This document shows positions 32,644 to 42,152 of a DNA stretch of 64,000 nt, piece by piece. Both the position numbers and the translations under genes were made by a program. Source of the stretch: Anaerotruncus rubiinfantis (lineage in GTDB: Bacteria > Bacillota > Clostridia > Oscillospirales > Ruminococcaceae); NCBI RefSeq assembly GCF_900078395.1, contig NZ_FKLA01000009.1:471305-535304 (forward strand). Direction: 5' to 3'. Positions within the stretch are counted from its first letter, which is position 1; every line of letters starts with the position of its first letter. The notes under the pieces are model-generated. The model ran no database searches. It was not told the DNA's origin and saw only the letters and a list, made by a program, of their open reading frames with translations.

Positions 32644-33363
32644 TCAGAAGTTCAGTTTCTGGCGCTCCGCGCCCATCTTTGCGTTCCAGGCGCGAAGATC
32701 CTCAATCGTCGGGCGCTCCCCGCGTTCAATCGCTTCACGGCAGGGGCCGATCACAGGCTCCTCACTTGCAGCGGCAGCTTCGCAGGCCGCCGCAAGCCGG
32801 TCCACAATCTCGCCGGGAACCACGGTGAAGCCATGCATATCCGCGTGGAGAAGGTCTCCAGGTCGGATTTCAAGCCCGCAGATCTGAACCGGGCAGTTGA
32901 TTGCTTCCACATGGATATTGGCATGGGAAACAAGTACATGGGTGGAGAGAAATGCGAATCCAAGCGTATCGCTTGCGGGAATGTCGCGTACGCCGCCCGC
33001 GGTGAGAGTCCCGACGCTGCCGAGCGATCGAAAGATGCTGGCTTGTACTTCGCCCCAGAAGGAACCGATTGGATGCGGATCCGTGTCCTGGATGCAGATG
33101 ATCGAAGGCCCTTCAACCGCCCGCGCGTTTGCATAAAGCTGCATCTTTAGCTCTTTCTGCTCCGGTGTCTCCGGAAAAATGGCGCCGACGCGCGCCGTCA
33201 CGGCATAGCCGACGATCGCTTTCGAGCTGTCGCCGCCGCGCCAGACCATCCCCGGCAGACCGAAACCGCAGGTGCGCGGCCGTAGTTTGAAAAATTCGAT
33301 TGCATTGCAGACGGTGGGGGTGTCAAAGTACCGCAGCGCTTCCAGCTGTTCATGACCCAACAT
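32644..33363 (-). CDS. RraA family protein (HMG/CHA aldolase-like)
   Basis: A 239-residue protein of the RraA/4-hydroxy-4-methyl-2-oxoglutarate aldolase family. The conserved LTAGGVRDIPASDTLGF region supplies the Arg and Asp that hold substrate and metal in the aldolases, and RPGDLLHADMHGFTVVPGEI is the second signature. In such neighbourhoods the protein is more likely a divalent-metal aldolase/decarboxylase for 2-oxo acids than an RNase E regulator. It is divergent from ygeY; the substrate is not readable. Confidence 0.85.
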   Translation of the reverse strand: MLGHEQLEALRYFDTPTVCNAIEFFKLRPRTCGFGLPGMVWRGGDSSKAIVGYAVTARVGAIFPETPEQKELKMQLYANARAVEGPSIICIQDTDPHPIGSFWGEVQASIFRSLGSVGTLTAGGVRDIPASDTLGFAFLSTHVLVSHANIHVEAINCPVQICGLEIRPGDLLHADMHGFTVVPGEIVDRLAAACEAAAASEEPVIGPCREAIERGERPTIEDLRAWNAKMGAERQKLNF

Positions 33364-33495
33364 AACTTCAGTTCTCCTTTATCACCTGTTCGGCAGGCGC
33401 AAATTTTGCTTTTGGAGCGGTAAAACCGCTTTTGCGGGGGGAAAGCTGATGGGGTTTGAAAGGGCAGCCCTGACGGGTGCCCGGAATTTGATTTT

Positions 33496-33525
33496 AGTAT
33501 AGCATTTTTGCTTCAAAAAGCACAA
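33496..33525 (-). promoter_or_regulatory. Extended -10 promoter of the rraA-like gene
   Basis: On the minus strand TTGTGC, 18 bp and TGC-TATACTAA. The same -10 element is upstream of both GntR genes. Confidence 0.6.
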
Positions 33526-33610
33526 GATGCGGAAGACATATGGCAACCCCGCAATGGAAATTGGATTTCATAAAACCTCTGAAATCCGAAAATATCATTC
33601 ATTTATACTC

Positions 33611-33619
33611 AAATTTCTC
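33611..33619. promoter_or_regulatory. Candidate regulon site upstream of ygeY
   Basis: AAATTTCTC (reverse complement GAGAAATTT) flanked by TCAAA and AAAATG is a shorter form of the GAGAAAAATTT motif. It lies about 78 bp before the ygeY -35, a plausible activator position. Confidence 0.4.
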
Positions 33620-33696
33620 AAAATGAAACAATATTTTCAATATTTTATAGATGTTACGAAAAGCTGAAATATAAAATTGCCGCGATATGACATCGC

Positions 33697-33725
33697 TTGA
33701 ATTATATAATTTGTACAATTATAAT
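33697..33725 (+). promoter_or_regulatory. Promoter of ygeY
   Basis: TTGAAT, 17 bp and a perfect TATAAT, 63 bp before the start codon. Confidence 0.75.
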
Positions 33726-33787
33726 GGAGATAAGATAAAAGCTTACGGCCTGTTTGCGGCTGTATTCAAACCGAGGGAGGAATGACA

Positions 33788-35017
33788 ATGAACCAGGAAC
33801 TGTTGTCTCAGTTCAATGCCAAAGCGAAAGAAGTCAAAGAAGATATGATTGACTTCGCGCAACGCCTGATCCGCACGCCGAGTGAATCGGGGAAAGAAGG
33901 CGACGTCGCACAGGTGATCCTTGCCGAGCTTAAAAAGCTGGATTTTGATGAAGCGTATGTCGATCCGATTGGTAACGTTATCGGAATTATCAAAGGAACC
34001 GGAGACGGCCCGAACATCCTTTATAACTGCCATATGGACCATGTCGCTCCCGGCAATCTCGATGACTGGGAATATCCTCCTTACAGCGCCGAAATCGCGG
34101 ACGGCTGGATTCACGGACGCGCCGCTTCGGATACCAAAGGCGCCATGGCCCCTCAGGTATATGCCGCCTATCTGATCAAAGCATGCGGTGTCAAGCTCAA
34201 GGGCGACATCATCCTCACCTTTGTGGTGTATGAGGAGCCGGGCGATATGTGGGGCGCCATGCACCTTACCGACACACTCAAACAACCCATCGCGTTTGCG
34301 GTTCTTGGTGAAGCGACGGGTCTCGATGTCTATCTTGGCCATCGCGGCAAGATTGAAATTGAGGTCATCAGTCGCGGCCTTATGAGCCATTCGAGCGCTC
34401 CGCGCCTGGGCATCAACGCCGTCTCCAAGATGGCGCCATTCATTGTCGAAATTGACAAGCTCTCGAAAGACCTGCCAACCGATGAATTCCTTGGCCAGGG
34501 CACCCAGAGCATGATTCATATCAGCTGCCAGCCTGGATGGGGCTGCACAGTTCCGGATGTCTGCCAGGTAAATGTTGATTACCGATTCCTGCCTGAGCAG
34601 AAATCGGAGGATATCCTTGCGCAGTATCGCGCCGTGGCCGATAAGCTGAAAGCGGCCGACCCGGAATCGAATTTTGATATCCGTATTCGGGATCTCGACC
34701 ATACCAGTTACACCGGATTCCACGAGGTGTGCCCGCTGGACAAGCCCGCATATCTCGTCCCTACGGACAATGAATATGTTGTCAAAACAGTTGACAGCCT
34801 CAAGCAGCTCGGTCAGGAGCCCAAATTCAGCAGATGGGACTTCGGGACAGACGGCGCCTGGCTTGACCGCAAGCTTGGAATCCCGACCATCGGGTATTCC
34901 TGCTGCGAGGAGGTCTATGCGCACCGTCCGAACGACCGCGTCAGCATTGAAAAGATGGAAAAATGCCTGCTGGGCAATATTGCTATCAGCTGTGCGGTCT
35001 GTGAAATTGATGCCTGA
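33788..35017 (+). CDS. ygeY: YgeY family M20 hydrolase (selenium/purine-locus type)
   Basis: A 409-residue M20 metallohydrolase of the YgeY subgroup. Metal and catalytic motifs: LYNCHMDHVAPG, GRAASDTKGAMAPQ, VVYEEPGDMWGA and the dimer-domain GLMSHSSAPRLG. The second of two nearby ATGs (33788) has AGGGAGG at the right distance. YgeY is known from E. coli and other genomes next to xdhABC and genes for selenium-dependent molybdenum hydroxylases, where it probably cleaves a ring-opened purine-derived intermediate; its reaction has not been clear to me. Its position before a permease, xdhABC and ygeZ-like genes fits that locus. Confidence 0.9.
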   Translation: MNQELLSQFNAKAKEVKEDMIDFAQRLIRTPSESGKEGDVAQVILAELKKLDFDEAYVDPIGNVIGIIKGTGDGPNILYNCHMDHVAPGNLDDWEYPPYSAEIADGWIHGRAASDTKGAMAPQVYAAYLIKACGVKLKGDIILTFVVYEEPGDMWGAMHLTDTLKQPIAFAVLGEATGLDVYLGHRGKIEIEVISRGLMSHSSAPRLGINAVSKMAPFIVEIDKLSKDLPTDEFLGQGTQSMIHISCQPGWGCTVPDVCQVNVDYRFLPEQKSEDILAQYRAVADKLKAADPESNFDIRIRDLDHTSYTGFHEVCPLDKPAYLVPTDNEYVVKTVDSLKQLGQEPKFSRWDFGTDGAWLDRKLGIPTIGYSCCEEVYAHRPNDRVSIEKMEKCLLGNIAISCAVCEIDA

Positions 35018-35080
35018 TATCAGCCAAATAAGGGATTGATCCCATCGCGTTTTTTGTTCGCCTGCCTGTTTGGTGATCGG

Positions 35081-35118
35081 AAAAACAGCCGGATTCGTAT
35101 GAATCCGGCTGTTTTTTT
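35081..35118 (+). terminator. Terminator of ygeY
   Basis: AAAACAGCCGGATTC, loop GTAT, GAATCCGGCTGTTTTTTT: perfect hairpin with a long T-run. Confidence 0.94.
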
Positions 35119-35172
35119 GTTTGCGTCCCATTTTGAGGCGTTTTTTTAGAAAAATTGCATTCCTCTTATTTT

Positions 35173-35225
35173 GAGAAAAATTTCACATAACAAAAGGATG
35201 CGGTTTTTCGTGAGAAAAATTTCTC
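35173..35225. promoter_or_regulatory. Paired GAGAAAAATTT regulatory sites upstream of the permease gene
   Basis: The 11-mer GAGAAAAATTT occurs at 35173-35183 and 35212-35222, 39 bp apart; the second extends to the inverted repeat GAGAAAAATTTCTC. The same 11-mer recurs before xdhA and a one-mismatch form before preA. Confidence 0.6.
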
Positions 35226-35243
35226 CCGAACCTTGCAAAGTAA

Positions 35244-35271
35244 TTGCAAAATGTGCAAAAAGCAATAAAAT
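35244..35271 (+). promoter_or_regulatory. Weak candidate promoter of the permease gene
   Basis: TTGCAA, 16 bp and TAAAAT, downstream of the paired sites. The spacing is short and other AT-rich options exist in the 127 bp that follow. Confidence 0.35.
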
Positions 35272-35398
35272 GAACATACAGAAACGAAAAAACTATCCAA
35301 AGCAAACAAATAAAATTGCGGATTGCAGATGGGACAGGAGGCGTGGTTTACAGATAGACTGGAATAATTTGTAAAAAATAAAACATGGAGGGTATGAA

Positions 35399-36700
35399 AT
35401 GAGTAACACCACCGCGGCATCGACAGAAGAAATGAGTTACCTGAGTTCAAAAAACATCCTGCTCGGCTTACAGCATCTGTTCGCAATGTTTGGGTCCATC
35501 GTTCTCACTTCGCGGATGGCCGGACTGAACACCCCGGTTTGCATGTTTACCGCGGGCCTCGGAACCCTGATTTTTCATCTGGTCACCAAAGGCAAAGTTC
35601 CGATCTTTGTCGGTGCATCTACCGCTTACGTTGCCACCATCGCCTCGGTCGTTTTCGTCACGGACGCGTCCGGAAATGCTGTCCGCCACATCGAGAACAT
35701 CCCCTACGTGCAGGGCGGCGTTATGGCGGCTGGGCTTGTCTACTGCATCCTGGCGTGTGTCGCTTACTTCGTCGGCCATGAGCGGATCAAACGCTGGTTC
35801 CCGCCGATTGTCGTCGGCCCGGTTATCATGGTCATCGGTACCAAGCTCGCGCCGAAAGCGATCGGCATGGCGCAGCAGAACTGGCTGATCGCGATCATCA
35901 CGCTTGCGGTCGTAATTTACTTCAATGTCTACGGAAAGGGACTGCTCAAAATTATCCCGATTCTCATCGGCATTGCTTCCGGCTATGTCTGCTCGATCAT
36001 TTATGACATGGTTGCACATCCGGCGACCCCGCTGGTTGATTTCACCCCGCTTGCGGAAGCTTCCTGGATACAGCCTTTCTGGGATTTTTCCGGTCAGTTC
36101 TTCTCCTTCCCCAAATTTGACATGAGTATCATCTTCCTGATTGCGCCGATCGCGTTTGTGACCTTTATGGAGCATATCGGCGATATCACCACCAACGGCG
36201 CGGTTGTGGGAAAAGACTTCCTGTCTGACCCCGGTATCCACCGCACCCTGCTCGGCGACGGCCTTTCGACCATGGCTTCCGGTTTCTTCGGCGGCAACGC
36301 GAACACCACCTTCAGCCAGAACACCGGCCTGCTCGCCGTCACCGGCGCCTACAATCCGAAGATCCTGCGCACCGCGGCTGTCATGGCGATCTGCCTGAGC
36401 CTGTTTGGCAAACTCGGCGGGCTGCTCCAGTCGATCCCCAACGCGGTCATCGGCGGCGTTTCGATCCTGCTGTTTGGTTCCATCGCCTCGATCGGCGTAC
36501 GCACAGTAGCGGAAGCGAAGATCGATTTCGCCCAGTCCCGCAACATCATCATCGTAGCGGTGATCCTGGTGATCGGTCTCGGTCTTGCGGCGGACGGCGT
36601 TATGGTCGGCACGGTCAAGGTTTCCGGACTGTTCCTCGCGGTTGTAGCGGGTGTTCTCTGCAACAGCCTGCTTCCAAAGGTCCCGCAGAAAGCCGATTAA
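35399..36700 (+). CDS. NCS2 family nucleobase:cation symporter (uracil/xanthine permease)
   Basis: A 433-residue, roughly 14-segment membrane protein of the UraA/PbuX family. Conserved elements: the N-terminal GLQHLFAMFGSIVLTS, GASTAYVATIASVVF, FVTFMEHIGDITTNGAVVG (substrate-binding Glu in helix 8) and NANTTFSQNTGLLAVTGAYN (helix 10). It should import a purine or pyrimidine with a cation. Starts after GGAGGG. Placement directly before xdhABC suggests xanthine, urate or a similar purine, whereas the dihydropyrimidinase and PreA downstream leave pyrimidines possible. Confidence 0.92.
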   Translation: MSNTTAASTEEMSYLSSKNILLGLQHLFAMFGSIVLTSRMAGLNTPVCMFTAGLGTLIFHLVTKGKVPIFVGASTAYVATIASVVFVTDASGNAVRHIENIPYVQGGVMAAGLVYCILACVAYFVGHERIKRWFPPIVVGPVIMVIGTKLAPKAIGMAQQNWLIAIITLAVVIYFNVYGKGLLKIIPILIGIASGYVCSIIYDMVAHPATPLVDFTPLAEASWIQPFWDFSGQFFSFPKFDMSIIFLIAPIAFVTFMEHIGDITTNGAVVGKDFLSDPGIHRTLLGDGLSTMASGFFGGNANTTFSQNTGLLAVTGAYNPKILRTAAVMAICLSLFGKLGGLLQSIPNAVIGGVSILLFGSIASIGVRTVAEAKIDFAQSRNIIIVAVILVIGLGLAADGVMVGTVKVSGLFLAVVAGVLCNSLLPKVPQKAD

Positions 36701-36716
36701 ATAGCAGCGTTTCAGA

Positions 36717-36750
36717 AGGGCCGCCGAACCGTGTTTCAGCGGCCCTTTTC
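36717..36750 (+). terminator. Terminator of the permease gene
   Basis: AAGGGCCGC and GCGGCCCTT around a 13-base loop, followed by T. Confidence 0.75.
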
Positions 36751-36774
36751 CATCCTTCACGCGTTTCTCAATAC

Positions 36775-36785
36775 GAGAAAAATTT
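36775..36785. promoter_or_regulatory. GAGAAAAATTT regulatory site upstream of xdhA
   Basis: An exact third copy of the 11-mer found twice before the permease gene, preceded by TTTCTCAATAC. It ends about 61 bp before the xdhA -35. Confidence 0.55.
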
Positions 36786-36845
36786 TTCTTATTTTTGCGA
36801 ATCGCCCCTTGAGGACATTCTATTTCACATCCGGCGTCCAATTTG

Positions 36846-36874
36846 TTGAAATTGAAAAAGCGGGCCCGTATGAT
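36846..36874 (+). promoter_or_regulatory. Promoter of xdhABC
   Basis: TTGAAA, 17 bp and TATGAT, 72 bp before the xdhA start. Confidence 0.65.
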
Positions 36875-36945
36875 TAAGGCAAGAAATGTTCCTGGTTACA
36901 CCGGCACAGAAACAGTTATCCCCAGGCAGATAGGAGAGTGATATT

Positions 36946-39228
36946 TTGGAATTCAAGAACGTCAATAAGACGCATGAGCGCATAGACGGCATGGAGAAAG
37001 TCACCGGCAAGGCGATCTACGGCTCCGACGTCCGGATGCTCAATATGCTGTACGCCAAAGGCGTGTATTCAGAATATGCGCACGCAAAGATCCTTTCGAT
37101 TGATAAGTCCAAAGCGCTGGCGCTGGAAGGCGTGGCGGATGTGGTGGTTGCAAAGGATTTGCCCGGCTCAAAAACGATCGGCGAGGTCGTTTCGGACCAG
37201 TATGTCCTCGCGGACGACAAGGTGCGCATGTACGGCGACGTGGTCGCCGTCGTGGCGGCCGAAACCCCGGAGATTGCCGCTGAGGCAGTCAAACTGGTCA
37301 AAGTGGAGTACGAGCCGCTGCCCGCGCTGCATGATCCGCGCACGGCGATCAACAATCCCACCGTGGTTACCGACCTGTTCCCGACCAACGTTTACTGCGA
37401 TTATGTCGCGTCGAACGGAGACATCGAAAAAGGCTTCGCGGAATCTGACCTCATCTTTGAGCAGGACTACGAGACCAGCTGGCAGGAGCATGTCTACACC
37501 GAACCGGAGGTCGTCATCGGCATCCCGAGCATCCACGACGGCGCGGTCACCGTTTATGGCTGCCTGCAAAACCTCTATATGGCGCGCGAATCGGTCTGCC
37601 AGTGCCTGAATATCCCGATGTCCCGCGTAACCATCCGGCAGACGGTCATTGGCGGCAGCTTTGGCGGCAAACAGGAGAGCACGGTTTCCATCGCGGTGCG
37701 CGCGGCTTTGCTCGCGGTGCGTACCAAGCGGCCGATCAAATATTTGCTGACGCGTGAGGAGTCGGTGCGCGAGACTTTCAAGCGGCATCCGTTTTATATG
37801 CACATGAAAATCGGCGTCACAAAGGACGGCATGCTGCGCGCGATTTCCGGCGATTTCATCTCGGACGCGGGCGCTTATGTGAACAAAGCCAAGGGCATCA
37901 TGGGCAAGGCGATCACCCTCGGCGCGGGACCGTACAATTCCCCAAGCGCCTACTTCTATGGACGCGCGGTAATGACCAACAACATCCACACCGGCTCCTA
38001 CCAGGGCTTCGGCAACCCGCAGGGAATCTTCGCGCGGGAGTGCGCGATGACCGAGGTCGCTGAAAAACTCGGTCTTTCGCCTTATGAATTCCGCCGCCGC
38101 AACATCATGAAAACCGGCGATGTCAACGGAACCGGCCAGAAGATGGACTGGTGCCGCATCGGCGCGCTCGATGTGCTCGACGCCGCCGCGAAAGAGATCG
38201 ACTTCGAAAATAAATACTGGAAATATTCCCGAGAAAACAAAGGCAGCGTCCGCCGCGGCGTCGGGATCTCCTGCAGCCTGCGCGGAAACAGCGTCGGAAC
38301 GGTGATCCAGGATAACGGTCGCGTCTACATAGAAGTCGAAGAGGACGGCAGCGTGCTGGTTTCGATCGGCCTTGCGGAGATCGGACAGGGGCTTCTCACC
38401 ACCATGAAGATCATGACGGCAGAAGCGCTCGGCTGTGACATCAACCGCATCACCATCAACGATCCCGATACCAGCCGGGCTCCGCTCACCGGCGCGGCGC
38501 TCGCTTCCCGCGGCACCTATCTCGGCGGCCACGCGATCAACGACGCCGCTGCGAAAATTCACGCAATCGTCTCCGAGGCGCTGTGCGAAAAATATGAGAT
38601 TGCTCCGGAAGAAATCCATTACTACGACGATAAGGTGACCTTCGGCGAGACCGAAATGCCGTTTGATAAGGCGGTGAAACTCTGTTACGACAGCGGCCGC
38701 ACCGCCGCAAGCGTCGGCAACTACAAGACCCCGCCGCTCACCTGGGACGGCAAGACCGGACACGGAGACGCTTTTTATATGTTTACCTTCTCCTGCGCAA
38801 TGGTCGAAGTGGAAGTGGATATGGACACCGGTAAGACCGAAGTGCTCAAGTCTGTCGCGGCGCATGATGTGGGCCGCGCGATCAACCCGCAGATGGCCAA
38901 GGGCCAGATTGTCGGCGGGCTGGTCGGCGCACAGGGCTGGGCGCTTACCGAGGACCTCGGCTGCAAGGATGGTGTGATCAGGAACCTCAACTACGACAAT
39001 TACATCATCCCGACCACAATGGATGTGCGAGAAGTCGTGCCGATCATCGTGGAAAATCCCGATCCGCGCGGCCCATATGGCGCACGTTCGCTCGGTGAAC
39101 CCGCGTTCGATCCCTGCGGCGCGGCCTATGTCAACGCGGTCAACCACGCCATGGGCAACGGGAAACATATCCGCAGCCTTCCGGCGAACCTGGAAGCGGT
39201 ATTTTTCTGCGAGGAGGAGAAACAATGA
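36946..39228 (+). CDS. xdhA: Xanthine dehydrogenase family molybdenum-binding subunit
   Basis: A 760-residue molybdopterin hydroxylase large subunit. It reads through both aldehyde-oxidase/xanthine-dehydrogenase domains: GSFGGKQE (molybdenum cofactor loop), SYQGFGNPQGIFARE, ASRGTYLGGH and the C-terminal GARSLGEPAFDP, where the Glu is the catalytic base. The usual RGFG segment reads QGFG, so the purine-orienting Arg pattern differs and the substrate may not be xanthine itself. Translation starts at TTG with TAGGAGAG seven bases upstream. Small FAD and Fe-S subunits follow in the three-gene XdhABC order. With yedE and DUF3343 genes close by, a labile-selenium cofactor is plausible. Confidence 0.92.
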   Translation: MEFKNVNKTHERIDGMEKVTGKAIYGSDVRMLNMLYAKGVYSEYAHAKILSIDKSKALALEGVADVVVAKDLPGSKTIGEVVSDQYVLADDKVRMYGDVVAVVAAETPEIAAEAVKLVKVEYEPLPALHDPRTAINNPTVVTDLFPTNVYCDYVASNGDIEKGFAESDLIFEQDYETSWQEHVYTEPEVVIGIPSIHDGAVTVYGCLQNLYMARESVCQCLNIPMSRVTIRQTVIGGSFGGKQESTVSIAVRAALLAVRTKRPIKYLLTREESVRETFKRHPFYMHMKIGVTKDGMLRAISGDFISDAGAYVNKAKGIMGKAITLGAGPYNSPSAYFYGRAVMTNNIHTGSYQGFGNPQGIFARECAMTEVAEKLGLSPYEFRRRNIMKTGDVNGTGQKMDWCRIGALDVLDAAAKEIDFENKYWKYSRENKGSVRRGVGISCSLRGNSVGTVIQDNGRVYIEVEEDGSVLVSIGLAEIGQGLLTTMKIMTAEALGCDINRITINDPDTSRAPLTGAALASRGTYLGGHAINDAAAKIHAIVSEALCEKYEIAPEEIHYYDDKVTFGETEMPFDKAVKLCYDSGRTAASVGNYKTPPLTWDGKTGHGDAFYMFTFSCAMVEVEVDMDTGKTEVLKSVAAHDVGRAINPQMAKGQIVGGLVGAQGWALTEDLGCKDGVIRNLNYDNYIIPTTMDVREVVPIIVENPDPRGPYGARSLGEPAFDPCGAAYVNAVNHAMGNGKHIRSLPANLEAVFFCEEEKQ

Positions 39229-40103
39229 GCATCAAGATCAAAGGGTTTCTGCGCGCGGTCACTGTGACGCAGGCGCTTGCCTATGCTGCGCAGTATCCAG
39301 GCGAAACCGTCTATCTCGCGGGCGGTACCGATGTGATGGTTCAGGCGCGTGAAGACGACCGTTTCGCGCAGAAATACCTTGTGGACATCACGGGCATCCG
39401 GGAGCTGACCGGGATTTCACAAACAGCTGACACCCTTCAAATTGGCGCGCTGGCAACCCATGCCGCCGTGCATGAGTCCTCGCTGGTGCAGAAATATGCC
39501 GAACTGCTTTCGCAGGCGGCGCTGACGGTCGGCTCCCCGCAGATCCGCAACCGCGGCACCATCGGCGGCAATATCGCAAATGCCTCTCCGGCGGCGGATG
39601 ACCTTTCGGCACTGGCGGCGCTTGGCGCAAAAGTGCTGGTGAAATGTGTGGACGGCACCGAAAAGCTGATGACGCTCACCGAGGTTATTTCACGGCCCTA
39701 CCGCAACAGCCTGACAAATGGCGAGCTGATCACCAGCGTGATTGTCCCGAAATATGACGGATATCGTGCGTATTTTTATAAACTTGGACGGCGCAATTCC
39801 CTTTCGATCTCCCGCATGACGATTGCGGCGTGCCTCAAAACCGATGCACAGAATCGCGTGGAGGATCTCAAATTGGCAGTCGGTTCGGTTTTCCCACAGC
39901 CGGTCGTATTCGAAGAGATCAACCGCACGCTTGTGGGGAAAATCCCTTCCGAAGCGGAACTTTCGGCATTTGCGAAACAGGTCTCGGATAAGATCCCGGA
40001 AATCGCGGGTATCCGGCCCACCACAAAGTATAAACAGCCCGTCTGTCAGAAGCTCTGTGAACGGGTGCTGAGAGAACTCCTGGGAGGTGAAAAAATTGGA
40101 TAA
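39225..40103 (+). CDS. xdhB: Xanthine dehydrogenase family FAD-binding subunit
   Basis: A 292-residue FAD-binding (CO dehydrogenase medium-chain type) subunit transferring electrons from the Fe-S subunit to NAD or another acceptor. Motifs: YLAGGTDVMVQ (pyrophosphate-binding loop) and RNRGTIGGNIANASPAAD (isoalloxazine contacts). It is coupled to xdhA by ATGA, and its end overlaps the xdhC start region. Confidence 0.93.
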   Translation: MSIKIKGFLRAVTVTQALAYAAQYPGETVYLAGGTDVMVQAREDDRFAQKYLVDITGIRELTGISQTADTLQIGALATHAAVHESSLVQKYAELLSQAALTVGSPQIRNRGTIGGNIANASPAADDLSALAALGAKVLVKCVDGTEKLMTLTEVISRPYRNSLTNGELITSVIVPKYDGYRAYFYKLGRRNSLSISRMTIAACLKTDAQNRVEDLKLAVGSVFPQPVVFEEINRTLVGKIPSEAELSAFAKQVSDKIPEIAGIRPTTKYKQPVCQKLCERVLRELLGGEKIG

Positions 40104-40575
40104 AATTACAATTTCCTTCACTTTGAACGGAAAGCCCTATACCGTTGCAACCCGTCCGGATATCCGTATGCTGGATGTCCTGCGCGACGATTTGAACCTC
40201 ACCGGTACCAAGGAGGGATGCGGCATCGGCGAATGCGGGGCCTGCACCGTGCTTGTAAACGGCGAGGCCATGCATTCGTGTATGGTGATTTCCGGCCAGA
40301 TGGACGGAAAGGATATCCTCACGGTGGAAGGCCTCAGCGAAACAGAAATCGGGAAGACCCTGCAGCGCTGTTTCCTTGAGGAAGGAGCTGTGCAGTGCGG
40401 ATACTGTACGCCGGGCATGCTGATGAGCGCGTATGCGCTGCTGCGCAGGAACTCCAACCCCACGCGCGACGAAGTCCGGCTTGCGCTTTCGGGTAATCTG
40501 TGCCGCTGCACCGGCTATATCCCAATCATCAATGCGGTGCAGAAGGTCAATGAGAAGCTGAATGCTTCCCGGTGA
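40096..40575 (+). CDS. xdhC: Xanthine dehydrogenase family [2Fe-2S] subunit
   Basis: A 159-residue subunit with both [2Fe-2S] clusters of this enzyme family: CGIGECGACTVLVNG plus a later Cys (plant-type domain) and CGYCTPGMLM with NLCRCTGY (helical domain). I prefer the TTG at 40096 because GGGAGG lies eight bases upstream, whereas the GTG at 40087 overlaps that ribosome site; this mirrors the TTG start of xdhA. Confidence 0.93.
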   Translation: MDKITISFTLNGKPYTVATRPDIRMLDVLRDDLNLTGTKEGCGIGECGACTVLVNGEAMHSCMVISGQMDGKDILTVEGLSETEIGKTLQRCFLEEGAVQCGYCTPGMLMSAYALLRRNSNPTRDEVRLALSGNLCRCTGYIPIINAVQKVNEKLNASR

Positions 40576-40647
40576 CCGGACGCGCCGATCCTGCCGGCTG
40601 GCGCTGCGCAGCAGGAAGATTCATTCAGTAGAAAGCGGGTGTGAAAG

Positions 40648-42027
40648 ATGAAATATGAACTGCTGATTAAAAACGGGCATGTCTATGCGCCGCGGGACCT
40701 TGGCGTTGTGGATATTGCGGTGACGGATGGGAAGATCGCCAAAGTGGGAAAAGGCCTTGATGTCGAGGCCGTCAGGGTCATAGATGCCTTTGGGAAAACA
40801 GTCATCCCCGGCGCAATCGAGACCCATGCGCATATGAACATGCCGTTCGCCGGAACCAAGACGATGAACGATTTTTACGACGGCACCATGTCGGGCGCGT
40901 TTGGCGGCGTGACCACGCTGGTCGACTTCGCCCAGCAGATCAAGGGCGTGCCGCTCATCATGGCCTGCGAGGACCGCGTCAAGGAGGCGAAGGGTCACGC
41001 TGTGGTCGATTACGGTTTTCACGCGACCATCACGACGGTGGACGACGAGACGATCGACGCGATTCCCAAGCTGATGGAGATGGGTTTCACCTCCTTCAAG
41101 GTCCATACGACCTATAAGGACGGCGGGCTTTACATCGATACCCCCGGGCTCCGGCGGACTTTTGCCGCAATTGCAAAGGCGGGTGGAATCGTGACGGTGC
41201 ACGCCGAAAACGATGATATGATCGAAGCCGCCAAAAACCGCCTGCTCGCGGAAGGAAAGACCGGCGCGGTCTATTTTCCGCAATATAAGCCCGATGAGGC
41301 GGAAGCGGAAGCAGTAGACCGCTGTATTGAAATCGCGAAAGAGACTGGCTGCAAGCTGCTGATCCGGCACATCTCGAGCGCGGCTGGCGCCAAAAGCGTG
41401 GCGGCCGCGCAGAAAGCAGGGTATCCGGTCTATGGAGAGACCTGTCCGCAGTACCTTGCCTTCACACGCGAAGTTTATACGCAGGAAAACGGTCGGGACT
41501 ACATTCTGCATCCGCCGATTCGCGGTGCGGCAGACCGGGACGCCATTTGGGGAGAGCTTGTTGAAAGCGATATAAAATGTACGATGGCAACCGATGACTG
41601 CGGCTTTTACCTGAGCCAAAAACGGATGAACGACACCTTCTACGGTGTGCCGGGAGGATTGCCGGGCATCGAGACAAGACTTGTAACACTGTATGAAATG
41701 GGCGTGGCGCAGGGCCGCATCAGTGTCGGCCGGATGGTTGAGATGCTTTCGACCGAGCCTGCGAAGCTCTATGGGATCTATCCCCAAAAGGGGGTCATTG
41801 CCGAAGGCAGCGACGCGGACATTGTGGTGCTCGACACCGGTGTTTCTTATGCGCTCACAGCAAAGGACTTGCATGAGCGCAGCGATTATACACCGTTCGA
41901 GGGCATGCAGATGCATGCCGCGGTGGCTCAGACAGTTGCAAACGGGAAGGTGATCGTGGACGGCCGGGAATTCTTAGGGGAAGAAGGCGCGGGACGTTTT
42001 CTTGTGCGCGGCAAGCCGCAGGGCTGA
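40648..42027 (+). CDS. hyuA: Dihydropyrimidinase/hydantoinase (HyuA/YgeZ-like)
   Basis: A 459-residue cyclic amidohydrolase that opens dihydropyrimidine or hydantoin rings. Metal ligands are visible: ETHAHMN (two His), the carbamylated lysine K151 (TSFKVHTTYKDGG), HAEND, IRHISSA and the final Asp in ATDDCGFY. Length is typical. It lies 72 bp after xdhC, probably in the same operon. In E. coli the equivalent gene ygeZ accompanies ygeY and xdhABC; here it may open a ring of a partly degraded purine rather than a pyrimidine. Confidence 0.9.
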   Translation: MKYELLIKNGHVYAPRDLGVVDIAVTDGKIAKVGKGLDVEAVRVIDAFGKTVIPGAIETHAHMNMPFAGTKTMNDFYDGTMSGAFGGVTTLVDFAQQIKGVPLIMACEDRVKEAKGHAVVDYGFHATITTVDDETIDAIPKLMEMGFTSFKVHTTYKDGGLYIDTPGLRRTFAAIAKAGGIVTVHAENDDMIEAAKNRLLAEGKTGAVYFPQYKPDEAEAEAVDRCIEIAKETGCKLLIRHISSAAGAKSVAAAQKAGYPVYGETCPQYLAFTREVYTQENGRDYILHPPIRGAADRDAIWGELVESDIKCTMATDDCGFYLSQKRMNDTFYGVPGGLPGIETRLVTLYEMGVAQGRISVGRMVEMLSTEPAKLYGIYPQKGVIAEGSDADIVVLDTGVSYALTAKDLHERSDYTPFEGMQMHAAVAQTVANGKVIVDGREFLGEEGAGRFLVRGKPQG

Positions 42028-42055
42028 TTTCCCGCGCGTCACAGGCTGGAACAGG

Positions 42056-42096
42056 CCGCCCCGGCAGGGCTGCAATGTCCTGCCGGAGCGGTTTTG
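42056..42096 (+). terminator. Terminator after the dihydropyrimidinase gene
   Basis: CCGCCCCGGCAGG and CCTGCCGGAGCGG with one mismatch, then TTTT. Confidence 0.8.
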
Positions 42097-42152
42097 TGTA
42101 TCGTAAGATGACGGATGGGCTCAAACTGAGAAAGTAAGTTTTTTATTTTAAC

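Noticed and set aside
36946..39228. Very long open frames on the opposite strand of xdhA and of several other genes
   Set aside because: They lack ribosome sites and recognisable motifs and run antisense to clearly assigned proteins; they follow from GC-rich codon use.
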